DNA of 64,000 nucleotides from Dioscorea cayenensis subsp. rotundata. Its lineage: Eukaryota > Streptophyta > Magnoliopsida > Dioscoreales > Dioscoreaceae. The stretch is from NCBI RefSeq assembly GCF_009730915.1, contig NC_052496.1:791875-855874 (forward strand), given 5' to 3'. Under the pieces are notes generated by a model. It had not been told where the DNA came from. It did no database searches and saw only the letters and a list, made by a program, of their open reading frames with translations. This document shows, in pieces, positions 1-12,955 of the stretch (its first letter is position 1; the number at the start of each line of letters is the position of its first letter). A program made the position numbers and the translations under genes.

Positions 1-3000
1 TTCAGGGATGAGAGAGGAACGTGTAACAGCAAATGAGGGAGAAACTTACTGGAAATGCTGCTGCATTTCTTTCAAACACTTCACGTGAATAGTGTGGCCA
101 CATGGCAAGACACTCACATCATTGGTGGATTCAAAGAGATACTGTAGAAAATAAGATATTAATTAATGGATCTTGGTATTGAGAAGAAGGCTTGTTTTAT
201 GCTTCTAAAATTATAGCTTTGCATTTATAGAAAGAATGAACGTGAAAAATAAGGTCTCACCTCAAAGCAAACTGGACAATCATGATGCATCGCTCCTTCA
301 ACACAAGCATGACTATTCTTCAATAGCACTGAGTAGCAACATCCTAAAATTTGATGACAAAAGAAGAGGTTAGCACCAACCTACAATGTGTAAATAAACC
401 TTCTTGGAGAATAAAAACAACGTGATAAGAAGCAGAGCTCCCAAAAAGATCATGCAGTGGATCAGTATTTCAATTGTAAAGAGGCCTCCTATTAAATCCT
501 AAATACAACAATACAAGTCTTGATCATCTGCTCAAAACTTCTGTGAACCAAAATATTTTGATTGCAAGAAACAAATATATCATGCAGCAGTCATCCAGAC
601 GGCATGTCTCGCAATGAACACACATCAAAAATAAATGTTCTAACATTAGTCATATTCACATAGCATATTGGCAGCTTATAGAATTCGGAGGTGCAATACT
701 GAGTGAACTGTGCAAGTAGTGACTGCTGCTATGGGGTTTGCATTTGATGCAATGACAGGAGCGGAGTTGAAGATGGATAGAATGTTCTGTGACTGTACCA
801 GCTTAGTTGATGTGGTTCAACATTATGATGATCAAACTACTTGGGGATACACAGAGGTGGTTAGATGCATGGACAGCCTTTTGAGCAGGTCCCTTGGAGT
901 GAAACCTGAATCTATTTGCAGATAAGATAATTACTTGCAGATCACTTTGCTGTTTCTGGTAGAAGTAGCCCTCAATCATCCCTATACTTAAAAGGATCCT
1001 TCAAATGATTATATCTTCCTCGATGGCTACTAGAAGCCAGCAAAGGGATGGGTTTTAATTTCTAAGTCGTTGCATCTCTTCTTAGCCTGTTTCTCTTTCT
1101 TATGTATCTAGCTACTTGGTAGCTCTTAGGGTTAAAAAATGCGGACACTGCCGCTAAAAGAATATAATCAGATATCTTGACTTTTAAATTGTCATTCTAC
1201 AATCAAAATGTAATGGGTATATTAATGGAAAAAAAAAATCATGAAATCAATTTAAACATCTACCTGATCATAACAGATTGGACAAGGTCAGATATAGCAT
1301 TATACAAGATAGAATTCCTACCCGAAACAAAAACTAGGGTTTGAAGGGAAATAGTTAGTTGAGGAAAAGAAGTGATTTGATCAGAAAGCATACCAAACCT
1401 TAACAGCATTACTAGCATAGAGCATGTAAAATCATAACAGAAAGCACTCAAATAGAATCACAAATTCAGGGCATTACCGCATCTGAAGCAATGAAAGAAG
1501 TTCTCCCTGCCACCTATTCTGTTAAAAAAAATAAAAAGGAAAGAAAAAAGACTCCCCGTCAGAGTTTAGATACATTTCACTTCCTAAATAATCGGGAAAA
1601 AAACTACCAACTGAAATTACTACAAATAAGATAAGTAAACAATCAAAGTTCAAACCTGCAGATTCCGCAACCATTGCAGTGATACTGCTGCTTTGAGGTC
1701 TGAAAGTAGCAAATAGATATTCTTTTTAGTACAAAAGAAAATAAAAAAACATTCTAATAATCTGTACAAATGCCAGAAATAGAAGTTGTGGATTGCAAAA
1801 GGATATGAACATAAGCTTGCAAAGGAGGGAAATCAACTCACATCATCATCGAACAACTTGCATGTTGCACAGAAGTATTTTCCCATGCATACACCGCAAT
1901 TAATGCACACCTGGCGGACCTGTTGGGTAGCAATTTCAACCCAAAAAATGACATAAGAATCTAAACAGACGATAGAATCAGTTGTGCAAAAGACTAGTCA
2001 AGACTTATGGTCACAACCAGTCATGCTACTGATATTTACTTGCATAGTATTTGGATTCAAAAATAAAAGTCTAATATTTTCTTTGATAACTGCAACTAAT
2101 TTTAGAATAGTGTATAGGAAAAGTACAAAGAGGCCATTTCAAGTACGTTCTATTGTCTCTCATATCAGTTAATCCGGTGGCTAGTAGTATCACATCTCTC
2201 CAAGGATAGTTGGCAAAATATTAAGGTCAGAAACTAAATGTTGGCATAGACAATCACTTCAAAGTAAGTGAACACCTCACAACAGTGATGTGTGCACATA
2301 GCAAATAATTAAGTATACAAAAAGTAAAGAAAGAGAGGAATTAGCTGCCTGAAGGTCTCTGAGCTAATGCCATCTAAGATGATCTTGACACCATAACTAG
2401 CAAATCTGACCTAAATATCAAGGGTGGGTGAGCCATACATTACCAACAGAGACCAATATTCAAATAATAGAGAGGAAAATTGAATAAAGGAGATCAAATG
2501 ACAATCATGCAAAGCAAACTAAACCCACCGTGCGCTGCCATAAACAATTCTGATCAGAAGCACAGAACTCCTGTTCTTTTTGATAAAAGTGTTAAAAGCT
2601 GATTTTATTGAAAAGAAACAGAGAATAAAAGGTCCAGGAATAACACAAGCAGAACAAAGAAACCAAGTCGAGAAACAAAAGAACAAACTAGAAAAACAAA
2701 CGCACACTAGAAATTACAAGTTAAAGAAAATGTTGGGACAACACGTGATGTAGTTTAATACCAACCTCTTGTTGGGTGCCACAAAGCGAACAAATCACCT
2801 GAAATAGACAGAGCAAATCATGAAAAAGGCAAATTTAAGCATAAGAATACATGTCAATAACTGAATATATAAGTAACAGATCTTGCCTGCTGCACTTGAT
2901 GGCGTGGAAGGTCATGCCGATGCACTTTGTCAACATTAATTGAATTCTGCTAAGCAAATCAATGGCCTTGTTAGTTTTAATGTAGCAGTGAAGAATAGAT

Positions 3001-3855
3001 TGTCTTTTGTTTGATTACAAGATTAGGATGATTGAAAAAGGAGTAGAAATGCACGTCAAAGGTAAAAATGACTAAATTCTACCAGATAGCATGCACATTA
3101 GAAGCTCTGAAATTAGACATGGATCCAGTATCAGTAGAAACACATATAAGGATCTGCCAATAAAATTTATTGGCCATGCAGAAATGCAATAAAGTTGCAT
3201 AGGCATTATTTCCATCAAAGTAAATAAAACTGTTATTGTTTTCATAAACTGGAATGAGATGGAAATAGACTAACCATTGCCTCATTATGACAATGTCGAC
3301 AATCAAAAATTTGATTGCAGCAAGGAGCTCGAATGTGGCATCTTCTTCTATAGTGTGGACATCTGTTAAAATTCAAAATGAAAATCAGTCGAATGACGAC
3401 CATTCACAAAATTGACAAGCTATCAAGTTTAAAACATACTGGCTTGCACCGGAATTGATTTCACCTAGTCAGTTAGTATAACAATTTTATTAATCTTAAA
3501 ATCCAGTCTTCCAGGCTATTTATCCAGGACTTGGAATAGAACACTGAGTTATACTCAGAGAACAACCACAAAAGCAAGGCCGAATGGAAAATAAAGAAAT
3601 AAAATGAAAATAACAATGACAATAATAATAACAAAAAACAACAACACCAACATACCCATATTCCATTAGACCTCTTTCCTCATTTGAGTTGCCATTTGTA
3701 TCACATTCATTTTCTTCAGAAGAGAAGCACAGTTGATCAGATGGCAAGGAGGACTCTGTGACCAACTTCATATCATTTTCTTGTTCATCTGGATAATGCA
3801 TCTGTTTGGGCTCCCCAGAATCATGAGTCCCACAGAGATCGATTGAGAGTCCCAT
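1..3855 (-). CDS. CHY zinc-finger and RING E3 ubiquitin ligase (RCHY1/CHYR1/MIEL1 type), 3' end outside window
   Basis: Likely RING-type E3 ubiquitin ligase of the plant Pirh2-like group. Nine coding exons are visible (minus strand): 3656-3855, 3275-3362, 2887-2946, 2766-2798, 1842-1919, 1656-1699, 1478-1518, 261-343, 50-141. All joins keep frame and give 239 residues. An acidic N-terminal part (residues 1-66) is followed by the CHY zinc finger ([42 protein letters not shown]), the CTCHY finger ([20 protein letters not shown]) and the RING ([21 protein letters not shown]). The C-terminal zinc ribbon must lie left of base 1. The start is the first ATG of an open exon that splices into the CHY domain. 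The intron after exon 3 has a GC donor (AG|GCAAGA). Arabidopsis relatives act in ABA, drought and defence signalling. I cannot tell CHYR1 from MIEL1 here. Confidence 0.93.
690..1145 (+). mobile_element. LINE 3' remnant (RNase H-like end) in an intron of the CHY/RING gene
   Basis: Inside the large intron 344-1477, on the opposite strand, an open stretch (710-925) reads like the end of the RNase H domain that closes plant L1-type LINEs: a [10 protein letters not shown] block, then a TTWGYTEVV block. A continuation near 930-1060 resembles the ADHFAVSGR and LPRWLLE-like tail. It is short, broken and has no clear poly-A. The call rests on motif resemblance only. Confidence 0.42.
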
Positions 3856-5700
3856 CTCTTGACCAATGTTTCTCTGCCCAAATACCTATCGCAAAGCACC
3901 TGAAAGAGCTGGCAAACCTGCAGACATGAAGGCATCCAACGATGTAGAAATCATTTATGCCGGATCAAACCAGCTTATAACACTGCAGTAAATTGCTTGT
4001 TGAGATTCCAAGCACAAAATCCAAGTAATGTTGGGCTGCTCCAAATTCATCAAAGGCGGAGCAATAAGAACTCCATGAGACATAAACTATCCTGCATAAA
4101 ATAATTCATCCGTCTCCTGCTGTGAATAGTGACCAAACAATATCTGATCGCTTGAATTTGAATAAAAGTGTGCCTCAGGAACAGATGCGCCATAGATTCT
4201 GGTAAGAACAACACACCACAACATCAATTCCTAAAAAATGAAAAATTGAGAAAAGAAAGGGATGAGACGTTGGGTTACTTCCGTCATCTGATGATCCCAA
4301 GAAGATAGGACCTTTTGGTAGGCCTACCTTGGTCGCTATCACTTCTTCCCATCCAATGAGAATTTTCTGACATTGAATGGATATTGTCTCACTTGCACCA
4401 GCTACAAGAAGTTATCATCGATATCTAGCTTCATTTTATGTTCTTTTCTACTACAGGGGAATGTTCCTCTGACTCTGTTATATACCAGGAAACCTACCCA
4501 ACTAAAACTAACTAGCAAATCAATTGCCACAACCATGCTCCCTGCCAACATGTCTTAACTGGCAAACCTGCAAGCGAGATTCTGCTTCCTACCTTCCTTC
4601 GCCTTAAAAGACGAACAAAGTGGTAGTAGCACAAGGCATACTTGTTGAGATGTTTGTTTCAGCTGCATGATCTCATAACACAAGGTACACGAGACACAAG
4701 AAAGCATATCATTTGATAAAGAAAAATATACAAGCCAACAAATGGCTGAACGTGACTAATGCAGTTGAGCAAAATGGGAAAAGTGCCTTCAATTCTGATG
4801 CTAATTCTATTTTAAAAATTGCCACTCACTGAAGTTTTTGAGTTGCAGAAAACTGAATATAAGGCTTGTTTAAAGTCTTAAATTTTCATTAAGAAAATAA
4901 ATGAATTTGTACTATTTAGGAATACAGAGAATTGTTCAGCACTGAAGGGAAGTTAAAATTTTCCTCAGCAGGTTAAAAGGTCTGTCAGCATAGGACTTAT
5001 GACACACAGTGTCAAAACAAATGGAATAATCCAATCTATTGTCATTATCAACTGCTATCTAGAACAAGCATAGCATCAGAACAGTTCACTGGTGTACCCA
5101 AATACAATCATCAATAACAATAACAATAACAATCACTCATGAAGTTCTTGACAATACAATCGGTTTCAAGATGCCAATACAATTCCCAGGTCACACTGTG
5201 CAATCCTAGCTAAACAAGTTCACAGAGCACATCTTCTCATCAAATTTACAAATAAAACTGAGCAAATCAACTAATGACACTAAAATTCCCAAATATTGCA
5301 AGCAAATTTTCAAAACAATACACAAAATCGAAGCTCATCCACAGGCATAAAACAAATAGCAAACAAAATAAAAAACATCAGTATAATTATCAAAACCTCT
5401 AATTCCTTCCAAGAAGCTCAACATCTCAACCACTCAAACAATCAAAATAGAAGAAAATCAAGCAGATATTATTCTTAGGAAAAATTAAAAACGATCAAGG
5501 GATCTCACGCATTACCTAAACTAAATGAAATTAGAGGAAATCGAAGAGCTAATTCAGGAAAAGATGTATACGAATAGCAAAAACGAGATCAAACTCCTTA
5601 AAATCAAGCGGAATGGCCGATCACGAGCACAAGGATTCCGATGAACTTCGCCGACTCCAACTTCGTCAGCGACGATTTATAGATCGAAGAAGATGAGTGG
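3856..5700 (-). other. 5' leader and leader intron(s) of the CHY/RING gene
   Basis: No coding exon on either strand is convincing here. The stretch lies between the start codon (3855) and a probable core promoter: on the minus strand a TATAAA-like word occurs near 5675-5682. The leader is probably spliced, but I cannot fix its junctions. The small ORFs at 4373-4558 and 5296-5478 look random. Confidence 0.45.
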
Positions 5701-5766
5701 ATGAAGACGAATTTGGGGCGGAGAAAATGACCGACAACTTCGAGAGAGTTCGAGGCCGGTGGAAAG

Positions 5767-5959
5767 ACGTGGCCTTTGGACGTTTGCTCGTCACATGAGG
5801 CAATTTTTGTCGTTTTGTTAGAAAAGAAAAAAAATCTTTTTAGGTGATGACGTGGCTCGCCGGACAAGGATGGATGGTGCATGCGTGTCGGACTAGCCCG
5901 GCTTATGTGGACACGTGGGACTTCCCGATTGGCTGAGTACTTGATTTGGCCTACGTGGC
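5767..5959 (-). promoter_or_regulatory. Cluster of four ACGTG (ABRE/G-box) cores upstream of the CHY/RING gene
   Basis: ACGTGGC occurs at 5767-5773, 5850-5856 and 5953-5959, and the palindrome CACGTG at 5912-5917. These lie about 100-300 bases upstream of the probable start of the minus-strand gene. ACGTGGC is the classic ABA-response element bound by ABF/AREB bZIP factors, which fits the known ABA and drought role of CHYR1-type ligases. Function is inferred. Confidence 0.5.
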
Positions 5960-7074
5960 ATTTCCTGGCTTACAAGCTTTTTTTTATTTTTAGATTTTTC
6001 AATAGTTTTTTTTAATAAATAATAATAATAATAATAATTTTTTGGTTTTAGTGTTGTGCACACTAACTCACTAACTAGTTTGTGGTGGGGAATGAAATGA
6101 TTATTCCGGATTAGCACTTTGGTTTTTTTATTGGATTAATCATTCCGTATGGATGAGTGCTGAGTTGAATTGAAGGTTGCAAGTTTTTTTTTTATAATAA
6201 ATTATATTGATTAAGACAAAACACTGAAACAGAGTTATAAAAAAAATTTAAAAATAAAAATAAAAATTAGAGCCTAGCGTAAATCAAAATACGTAAAACT
6301 AACCGCATTAGTAAAATTATTTAGCTGTGTCATTGAAATTTGCCAAAGCCCAGCTCTCCAAGATTACAAGATAAAGTAGATAGTTTGGGAGAATGTTCAC
6401 CAATTTTTTTTTAATATAATTATTTATTTTTATTTGTCTATAAGAGTTTTTATTTATTTATTTTTAATTATTTTAAATTTGTCACTCATTCAATTACTAA
6501 AATTTAAATAAAAAATTTTTATATTGTTGTTTTGAGCTCTTTCTGCTCTTAAACTATTTTTTTGGTCTGTTTGTTGCTTTGAGCTCTCTACTCTTCTTAA
6601 ATTGTTGTTCATTATTTCTGTTTTAATAAATTATGATTTATTAATTTTATAAAAAATAAAAAATAAAAAACAAAAAATTATGAATGAAGCTGAAATACAA
6701 GTAGTTCTCACTTCTCACTCAATTTTTATAATTTTTAAAAAATATAATTTTATGAAAATTGGAAATAATTGAACTAAAATATTTTTTATAATAAATTATT
6801 TTAAAATTATTCAATGTATATATATCTAAAATATATAAATTTCACCACAAAACCACTACGCGAAGCTATTCGGGCTTCCAGTTCTTCTTGTGAGGACGAC
6901 GGCAACGATATCATCCTCTTCGACGACTAGGGTTTCCATTTCAGAGCATTGGATTGGATCGATGGTGATGGGGAGAAGGGCTTCAATTTCTCTCCCATTT
7001 GGAATAGAGATCGAAAGGGGAGAAAGCTAGGGTTCCTGTGGGATGGTCATTTTGGGGGATTAACAAGAGGAACC
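5960..7074. other. AT-rich intergenic region between divergent genes; SYS1 leader at its right end
   Basis: Very AT-rich, with A/T runs and short TAA repeats near 6015-6040. A TATATATA stretch at 6818-6840 probably serves SYS1. From about 6890 the sequence turns GC-richer and is the likely 5' leader of SYS1. It contains an in-frame upstream ATG at 6949 that is not needed for the conserved protein. Confidence 0.5.
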
Positions 7075-9391
7075 ATGTTCTATGGATCTATTGTGTGGGA
7101 TCCGTGGCTCATCTTGTCCCAGATCGTCTGTCTCCAGTGCTTGTATTATCTCACCCTTGGATTCCTCATGTTCATTTTCGTTGGCTTCCGGGTTTCTCGC
7201 TTGAGCCTGGTGTATTTGTTTGATTTCTCAATTCTCACTGCTTCCTCGGCTACCGGATGGTGCGCAATCGCCGCGTTTCTTCTCAGTTCTCTTGCCGGGT
7301 AATTCTTTTTATTTCGCATTGTTTACTCACTTGTTTGTGTAATCCTTGCGGGCGCCTAGGAGATGATTATATTAATATATTTGTTGTTATTCTGTGATTC
7401 ACTGGCTTGTATGAATTTACACTTGCGAGATCATCTTCACAGATTGTTGGCATTGCTGGATAGAAGAAATGAAAAGTTTGCTTTTTTTAATATTCGGTGT
7501 AATGATGCATTGTTTATTCACTTGTCAGTTGTCAGTTAAATGTTTATACAAGATGATAATTTACTGTTATTTTGTGATTTGTGGCGTCTGAGATGAGTTA
7601 CTTTTTATTTTTTTTCTTTTACTTTTTTTTTTTTTATGTTTGGTTGAATATAGTAATTTAAAATGGATATGAAAACCAGTTGCTTTTGATGTTGTGCATC
7701 AAACTTGCCATCTCAGTTAAGCTAATTTTTCTGATATTCATTTTATTGTTTGAGCAGGTCAGTGTACATGTTTTATCTGAATGAGCGAGCCAAAAAGTGC
7801 TTGGATTTTTCTGCCACACTCTACATCATCCACCTCTTTATTTGCATTGTATATGGTGGATGGCCTGCCTCCGTAACATGGTGGGTTGTAAATGGTACCG
7901 GACTGGCATTGATGTCATTGCTGGGAGAGTGGTTGTGCATTAGACGGGAAATGCGTGAAATACCCATGTCACGACTACGTTCAAGTAAGTGGTATTTTTC
8001 TCACTGGGGCTTATATCCCTCACCTAAGATTCTTGCACACGCCATAGATTCTTTCTGACTCGTCTCAAATTGGTCTTAGTCGATGTTAATTTATTCTTCT
8101 CTTTTGGCTCTGTTATTTACCTTTTTTTTCCTTCATAAAATTCAGAGTCAATTGTTTTACTTGTATTTCTGTTTTTTTATTTTATTTTTTAACTAACATC
8201 ATATATTACAAAGCAAAGGGAAATCATGAACTGGATCTGTGATATGTGCTTATTGAGATAACATGCATTTCAGTTAATCCTCTGTTAACTGTCCAACTCA
8301 TGAAATTATATGGCACTTGAACTAGTAGACAACACTAGCTTTTTGGTGGATTTCATTCACCTACATTGTGAGGAGCAATATGGTCTGATTACTTTGCACT
8401 GTTTCTTTGTGGGAGTACATGGGGCTGTATATGTTTTCTTGTTTTTTGATGCTCTGTATTTACTAGTTATATTGCATTTCAGATCCTTTTCACTGCTCTG
8501 AATTTATCCAAAATATTTCAAAGGAGATATTAGATATAAATAGAATAAGAGGGATTTTCAAATGGCAAAGAAGGAAACACACGTTTGAGTTTAACATTTC
8601 ATTTTTCTCATGGCATGGCTGGTGTACTTCTTTTCTTTGTTGTGATTTTCAAGCAAATATTTCTCTCAAAACCCATCAGTTATGAGTCATAACCTTCCCT
8701 GTTGAAGACTAAAGGGTAATATTTCTCAATGCATGTGCAGGTCTGTTTCCCCTTCAAGCTTCTTTCTGCTTCTTACTAATATTTCCAATCACACTAGCCA
8801 TGTGAATCAAGCATTTCTCTTTATGTAGAAACTAGAAAAACATCGATTAGCCTCACAAAATGACTCCTATGGTCAAGGAAAAACCAAATACATGTCATTC
8901 CCTAAATACATATGCCTTAAAATTATGATAGCATGCAGTACTAATGTCCACTTCCTACCATCTGCTTTTTAGGGCAAATCTCAACCTCTGATGTTATCCA
9001 TCCTCACCACAGAGCTTGTAATTTAACTTCCCATTGGCAGTCCAATTTTTATGCTCTGCTCAAAAGTTGATACCAGTTTGTGATTTTATCAGATGTCTGG
9101 CACAATCTGAGAACAACACCAACTCCATCTATTTTTTGTTTATATAGTTGAAACAGAAGTCGGGAGTTCCTTTTGAGCTAATGCATTGCGTTAGATTTAT
9201 TTTATTTTATTTGGAGAAATATGGACAAGTCATGGATTTGAATCCTCGATCTTTTGAGTTGGGAAGTGAATAAAATGGCAATTCTTCTATTGTAGGGATT
9301 GGAATTGCATTAGAATTTCAGTGTCTGCTGTCTTCTCCCTAAGTTCTCCAAATTTTTTTGGTCATACATATTTTTGTTTGCAGATGTTTGA
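7075..9391 (+). CDS. SYS1: SYS1-like Golgi membrane protein
   Basis: SYS1 is a small Golgi/trans-Golgi protein with four membrane spans that recruits the Arl3/ARFRP1 GTPase and takes part in trafficking. Exons: 7075-7298, 7758-7984, 9384-9391; total 459 nt, 152 aa, the normal length. The start is the ATG of MFYGSIVWDPW, the conserved family N-terminus. Also visible are the CLQCLYYLTLG span, SLVYLFDFS, TGWCAIAAFLLSSLAG, ERAKKCLDFSATLYIIH and VTWWVVNGTGL. The last coding exon is only 8 nt (ATGTTTGA): it follows a 1.4 kb intron and completes a RLRSNV end with its stop. If that intron is kept, the frame reads on to a stop at 8058, adding an unrelated tail. Confidence in identity is very high; the 8-nt terminal exon is inferred from frame and from my memory of the family C-terminus. 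Confidence 0.93.
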
Positions 9392-10780
9392 CTGCAGATG
9401 TTATCATGTTTGCCAAATCTCCATCTCATACAATCTGTGGGAGTGCATTCAGTTCCGGATCAGAAGAAAATGTTCTTCAAATTGTTTAGGGTTTTCAACC
9501 TCCAAATTAGAAGAAATATATCAATGCTATCAGCTCCTGTGGATCTGTGCTTCTTTTGCCGGGAATTCTTAATGTATATTAAAATAAGACCGTCCTGTTT
9601 TCATATTGAGAATGAGTTCTATTCACATGTTAAAAGGTGGCAGTTGATGCAATCGCCTCCAGGAAAATTTTGCACCTTTGTTGGGTGACTTCTGACTTGG
9701 TCCACTCTCATCAAATAAGAGAGTTGTGTTAAGGTTCAATTAAACGAGTACGATGCGCAATAACAGTGTTTAATTATTTGACTTATATTTTTATCCCTTA
9801 TTTAGACATGTATGATATGTGTATCTATAATGAAAAAGAACTAGGTGAGTTGTTAACTAGCATCCATAAAGCCTTGTTAGTGAACAATAATATATAATGT
9901 TTATAATGTTATATGGCCTTCAGTTTTATAAAGTAAAATATAAATTACATAACTGATCATACAAATAATAATTATTTTTTTTTCTAAATCCAGTTATAAA
10001 GAATTATTCCCTATTTTTTTTTAAAAAAAATCACTATATACTGTTAAACTATTTTACGACACCCTCCCACTATTTTGACCTGTCCTTATTTTTTTTAAAA
10101 AATTATAAAACATTAAATATTTTATTTTCAAAATTATTCTTTATATTTAATGCATTTTAATAATTTTTAATAAATTATATATATTTTTATTTATTTATTA
10201 AAAAAAGATAAATCATTTATTCATTGCACAGCATACAAGGAGAGAAAGAAGACAGACAAACAAGAAAGAAAGCCCGGGTCATCAGAGGTGAAACACTAGG
10301 TAAAGAAAAAAAAATAATAAATTATATTCAACTACACATTATTTAAAATATATTTTAAATAATAATAAATTTGAAAAATTAATACAAATGTTTGAAACTT
10401 TGAACATCATACCCGGATCCAAAGCACCGTTTTACATCTTATCCAACCCGTAACATCCGTTTTGTTTCTCAATGATAGTTCCAATATTTAAGGAAATAAT
10501 AGAGCCATTGAAATCGACCCACATGGCGAAAGTTCCACTCGTGCACATAAACCATTCACAAACATCCTCCTAATTATAAAATATTAAATTATTCATAACA
10601 AAGATGAGATATACTCCAGATATAAGGACTCTAAAATAATTGAGAACTGGAGAGGGACTATTTGTTACTTTCCTCATTTTCCCTACAAACATAACACGTA
10701 ATAACGATGAAGCAACCATTCTCGTCTTTCTCTTCTCTTGCTCTTTCTCATCTCGATCTTGGGGCAAAACCCTAACACCG
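9392..10780. other. SYS1 3' UTR and AT-rich intergenic region
   Basis: The 3' UTR of SYS1 probably runs to about 9700-9800. After that the DNA is strongly AT-rich, with no conserved ORF. From about 10640 the leader of the sulfate transporter begins. An upstream in-frame ATG at 10640 is ignored because the conserved N-terminus starts at 10781. Confidence 0.5.
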
Positions 10781-12920
10781 ATGAGCACGTCGGAGGAGGT
10801 ACGCTACGAGGTGAACTTCGCCGGAACCCAGACGTTTGCAGTCACACTCCGATCTAGATTGAAGGAGATCTTCATCCCCGACGATCCTTTCCGCCATTTA
10901 CAAGACCTTCCACCACGCACCAAGGCTCACAGAATTCTCAAGTACTTCGTCCCCATCTTAGAATGGGGACCAAGGTATACATTCAACGAGTTTCGCTACG
11001 ATTTGCTCGCCGGAATCACCGTCGCCAGCTTAGCCATTCCTCAGGGAATCAGCTATGCCCGCCTCGCCGAGATCCCCCCAATCATCGGCCTCTGTGAGTC
11101 TCAATCGATCTCTTCTTCGATTTTAATCTCGGATCCCAAGTATTCTAAATCGATTAACTGTTGATTGATTGAAAAGATTCGAGCTTTGTGCCGCCATTGG
11201 TGTATGCCATCTTTGGTAGCTCGAAGAACTTGGCTGTTGGGACGGTGGCGGCCTCGTCGTTGTTACTGAATTCGATTATCCGGCAAGTCATCTTGCCGGA
11301 GAAGGACATGAAGCTTTACATTGGCATCGTCATGACGGCCGCCTTTTTCACAGGAATTATTCAAATGACACTAGGAGTATTCAGGTATATATACATCATA
11401 TATATATATATATATATGGTTGATCCATTTTGGGGACTTTCACGTTGTGAATTGTTAATTAAACTGTTTGTATTTGAGATTGTGTTCAGATTAGGGTTTG
11501 TAGTGGACTTCTTGTCAAGATCCACAATTACTGGATTCATGGGAGGCACAGCGATCCTTATTATTATGCAGCAGTTGAAAGGAATGCTTGGGATGACGAG
11601 ATTCACCACCAAAACAGATGTCATTTCAGTTCTTCATGCTGTCTTTGAATACAGAGATGATGTTGGTTATCACATTATAATTATTAATTAGCCTCCTTGA
11701 AAGTTTTTAAAAAGGAAAATATAATAAGTTTTTCAGTGATAATTTGCTTTGCTTGTTCTTCTTGTTTAATTTTTCAGTGGCAATGGCAAAGCTTTGTTAT
11801 GGGGATCTGTTTCCTTGCCTTTTTACTTGGTACTAGGTACTTGGTAAGTGAGAATTATTTTTCTTCTCTCTTTTTATTTTATTTTATTTTTTTATAGATG
11901 AATATATAGGTTACTGTTACTAAATATTTGTCATTCACGTTGATAGAAATTCAAAGTTCCCAGACTGTTCTGGGTCTCAGCTATTTCTCCTTTAGTGGTG
12001 GTGATAGTGGGAGGTTTAGTGGCTTTTTTCTTGCATGGAGCGACCCATGGAATCCCAATAGTAAGTATATATATATATATGTTTTACTTTCCTAGCTGCG
12101 AATAGAATATCATTGTTAATTAATGATATTGCAAACTATTTATGGGCTGCAGGTAGGACCATTGAAGAAAGGACTCAATCCCATCTCCATTGGAAACTTG
12201 GTTTTCACTCCTCCTTACCTGCAGTATGCAGTTAAAGCTGGCTCAGTAACTGGATTCATTGCTCTAGCAGTAAATACATTACTATACTACTGTTTGGTCT
12301 TATTAGATCTCTCATTTATTCATTTTATCCAAAACAATTATACTTGTATGATTTTCTATGGTTTCTGTCATTTAAATTATCAGGAAGGTATAGCAGTTGG
12401 CAGGAGCCTTGCTTTAATGAAAAATCATCACGTTGATGGTAACAAAGAGATGATTGCTTTTGGTTTGATGAACATTGCTGGCTCTTTCACTTCTTGTTAT
12501 CTTACTACAGGTAAAGCCTTGAATTTGTACGTTGGTATATAATTTAAAACACTATTAATGCAGGTCATTGATATTTACTCTTTCTCTCTCTCTCTCTCTC
12601 TCTCGATATATATATATATATATATTCAGCCCCATTTTCCAAATCGGCGGTAAACTCCCACGCCGGAAGCAAGACTGCAATGTCAAATATAGTGCAAGCT
12701 ATATGCATGATGTTAGTGCTGTTGTTCCTGGCTCCTCTCTTCAAGTACACTCCTCTGGTTGCTCTGGCTACCATTATCATTGTCGCCATGATTGGGCTTC
12801 TTGAGTTTAAAGAGATGGTGCATCTCTTCAAGGTGGATAAGTTTGACTTTTGTGTTTGCATGGCTGCTTTTCTTGGTGTTGCCTTCCTCTCTATGCTCCA
12901 AGGCCTTATGATCTCAGTAA

Positions 12921-12955
<35 letters not shown>

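Noticed and set aside
710-925. 71-codon ORF as a small host gene
   Set aside because: It lies in an intron on the opposite strand and resembles the end of a LINE RNase H domain, not a free-standing gene.
3079-3306. Minus-strand ORF over CHY/RING exon 2
   Set aside because: It overlaps the true exon in part but in a different frame; the spliced CHY motif explains the region.
10640-10780. Upstream in-frame ATG of the sulfate transporter
   Set aside because: The added 47 residues have no family counterpart; the conserved N-terminus starts at 10781.
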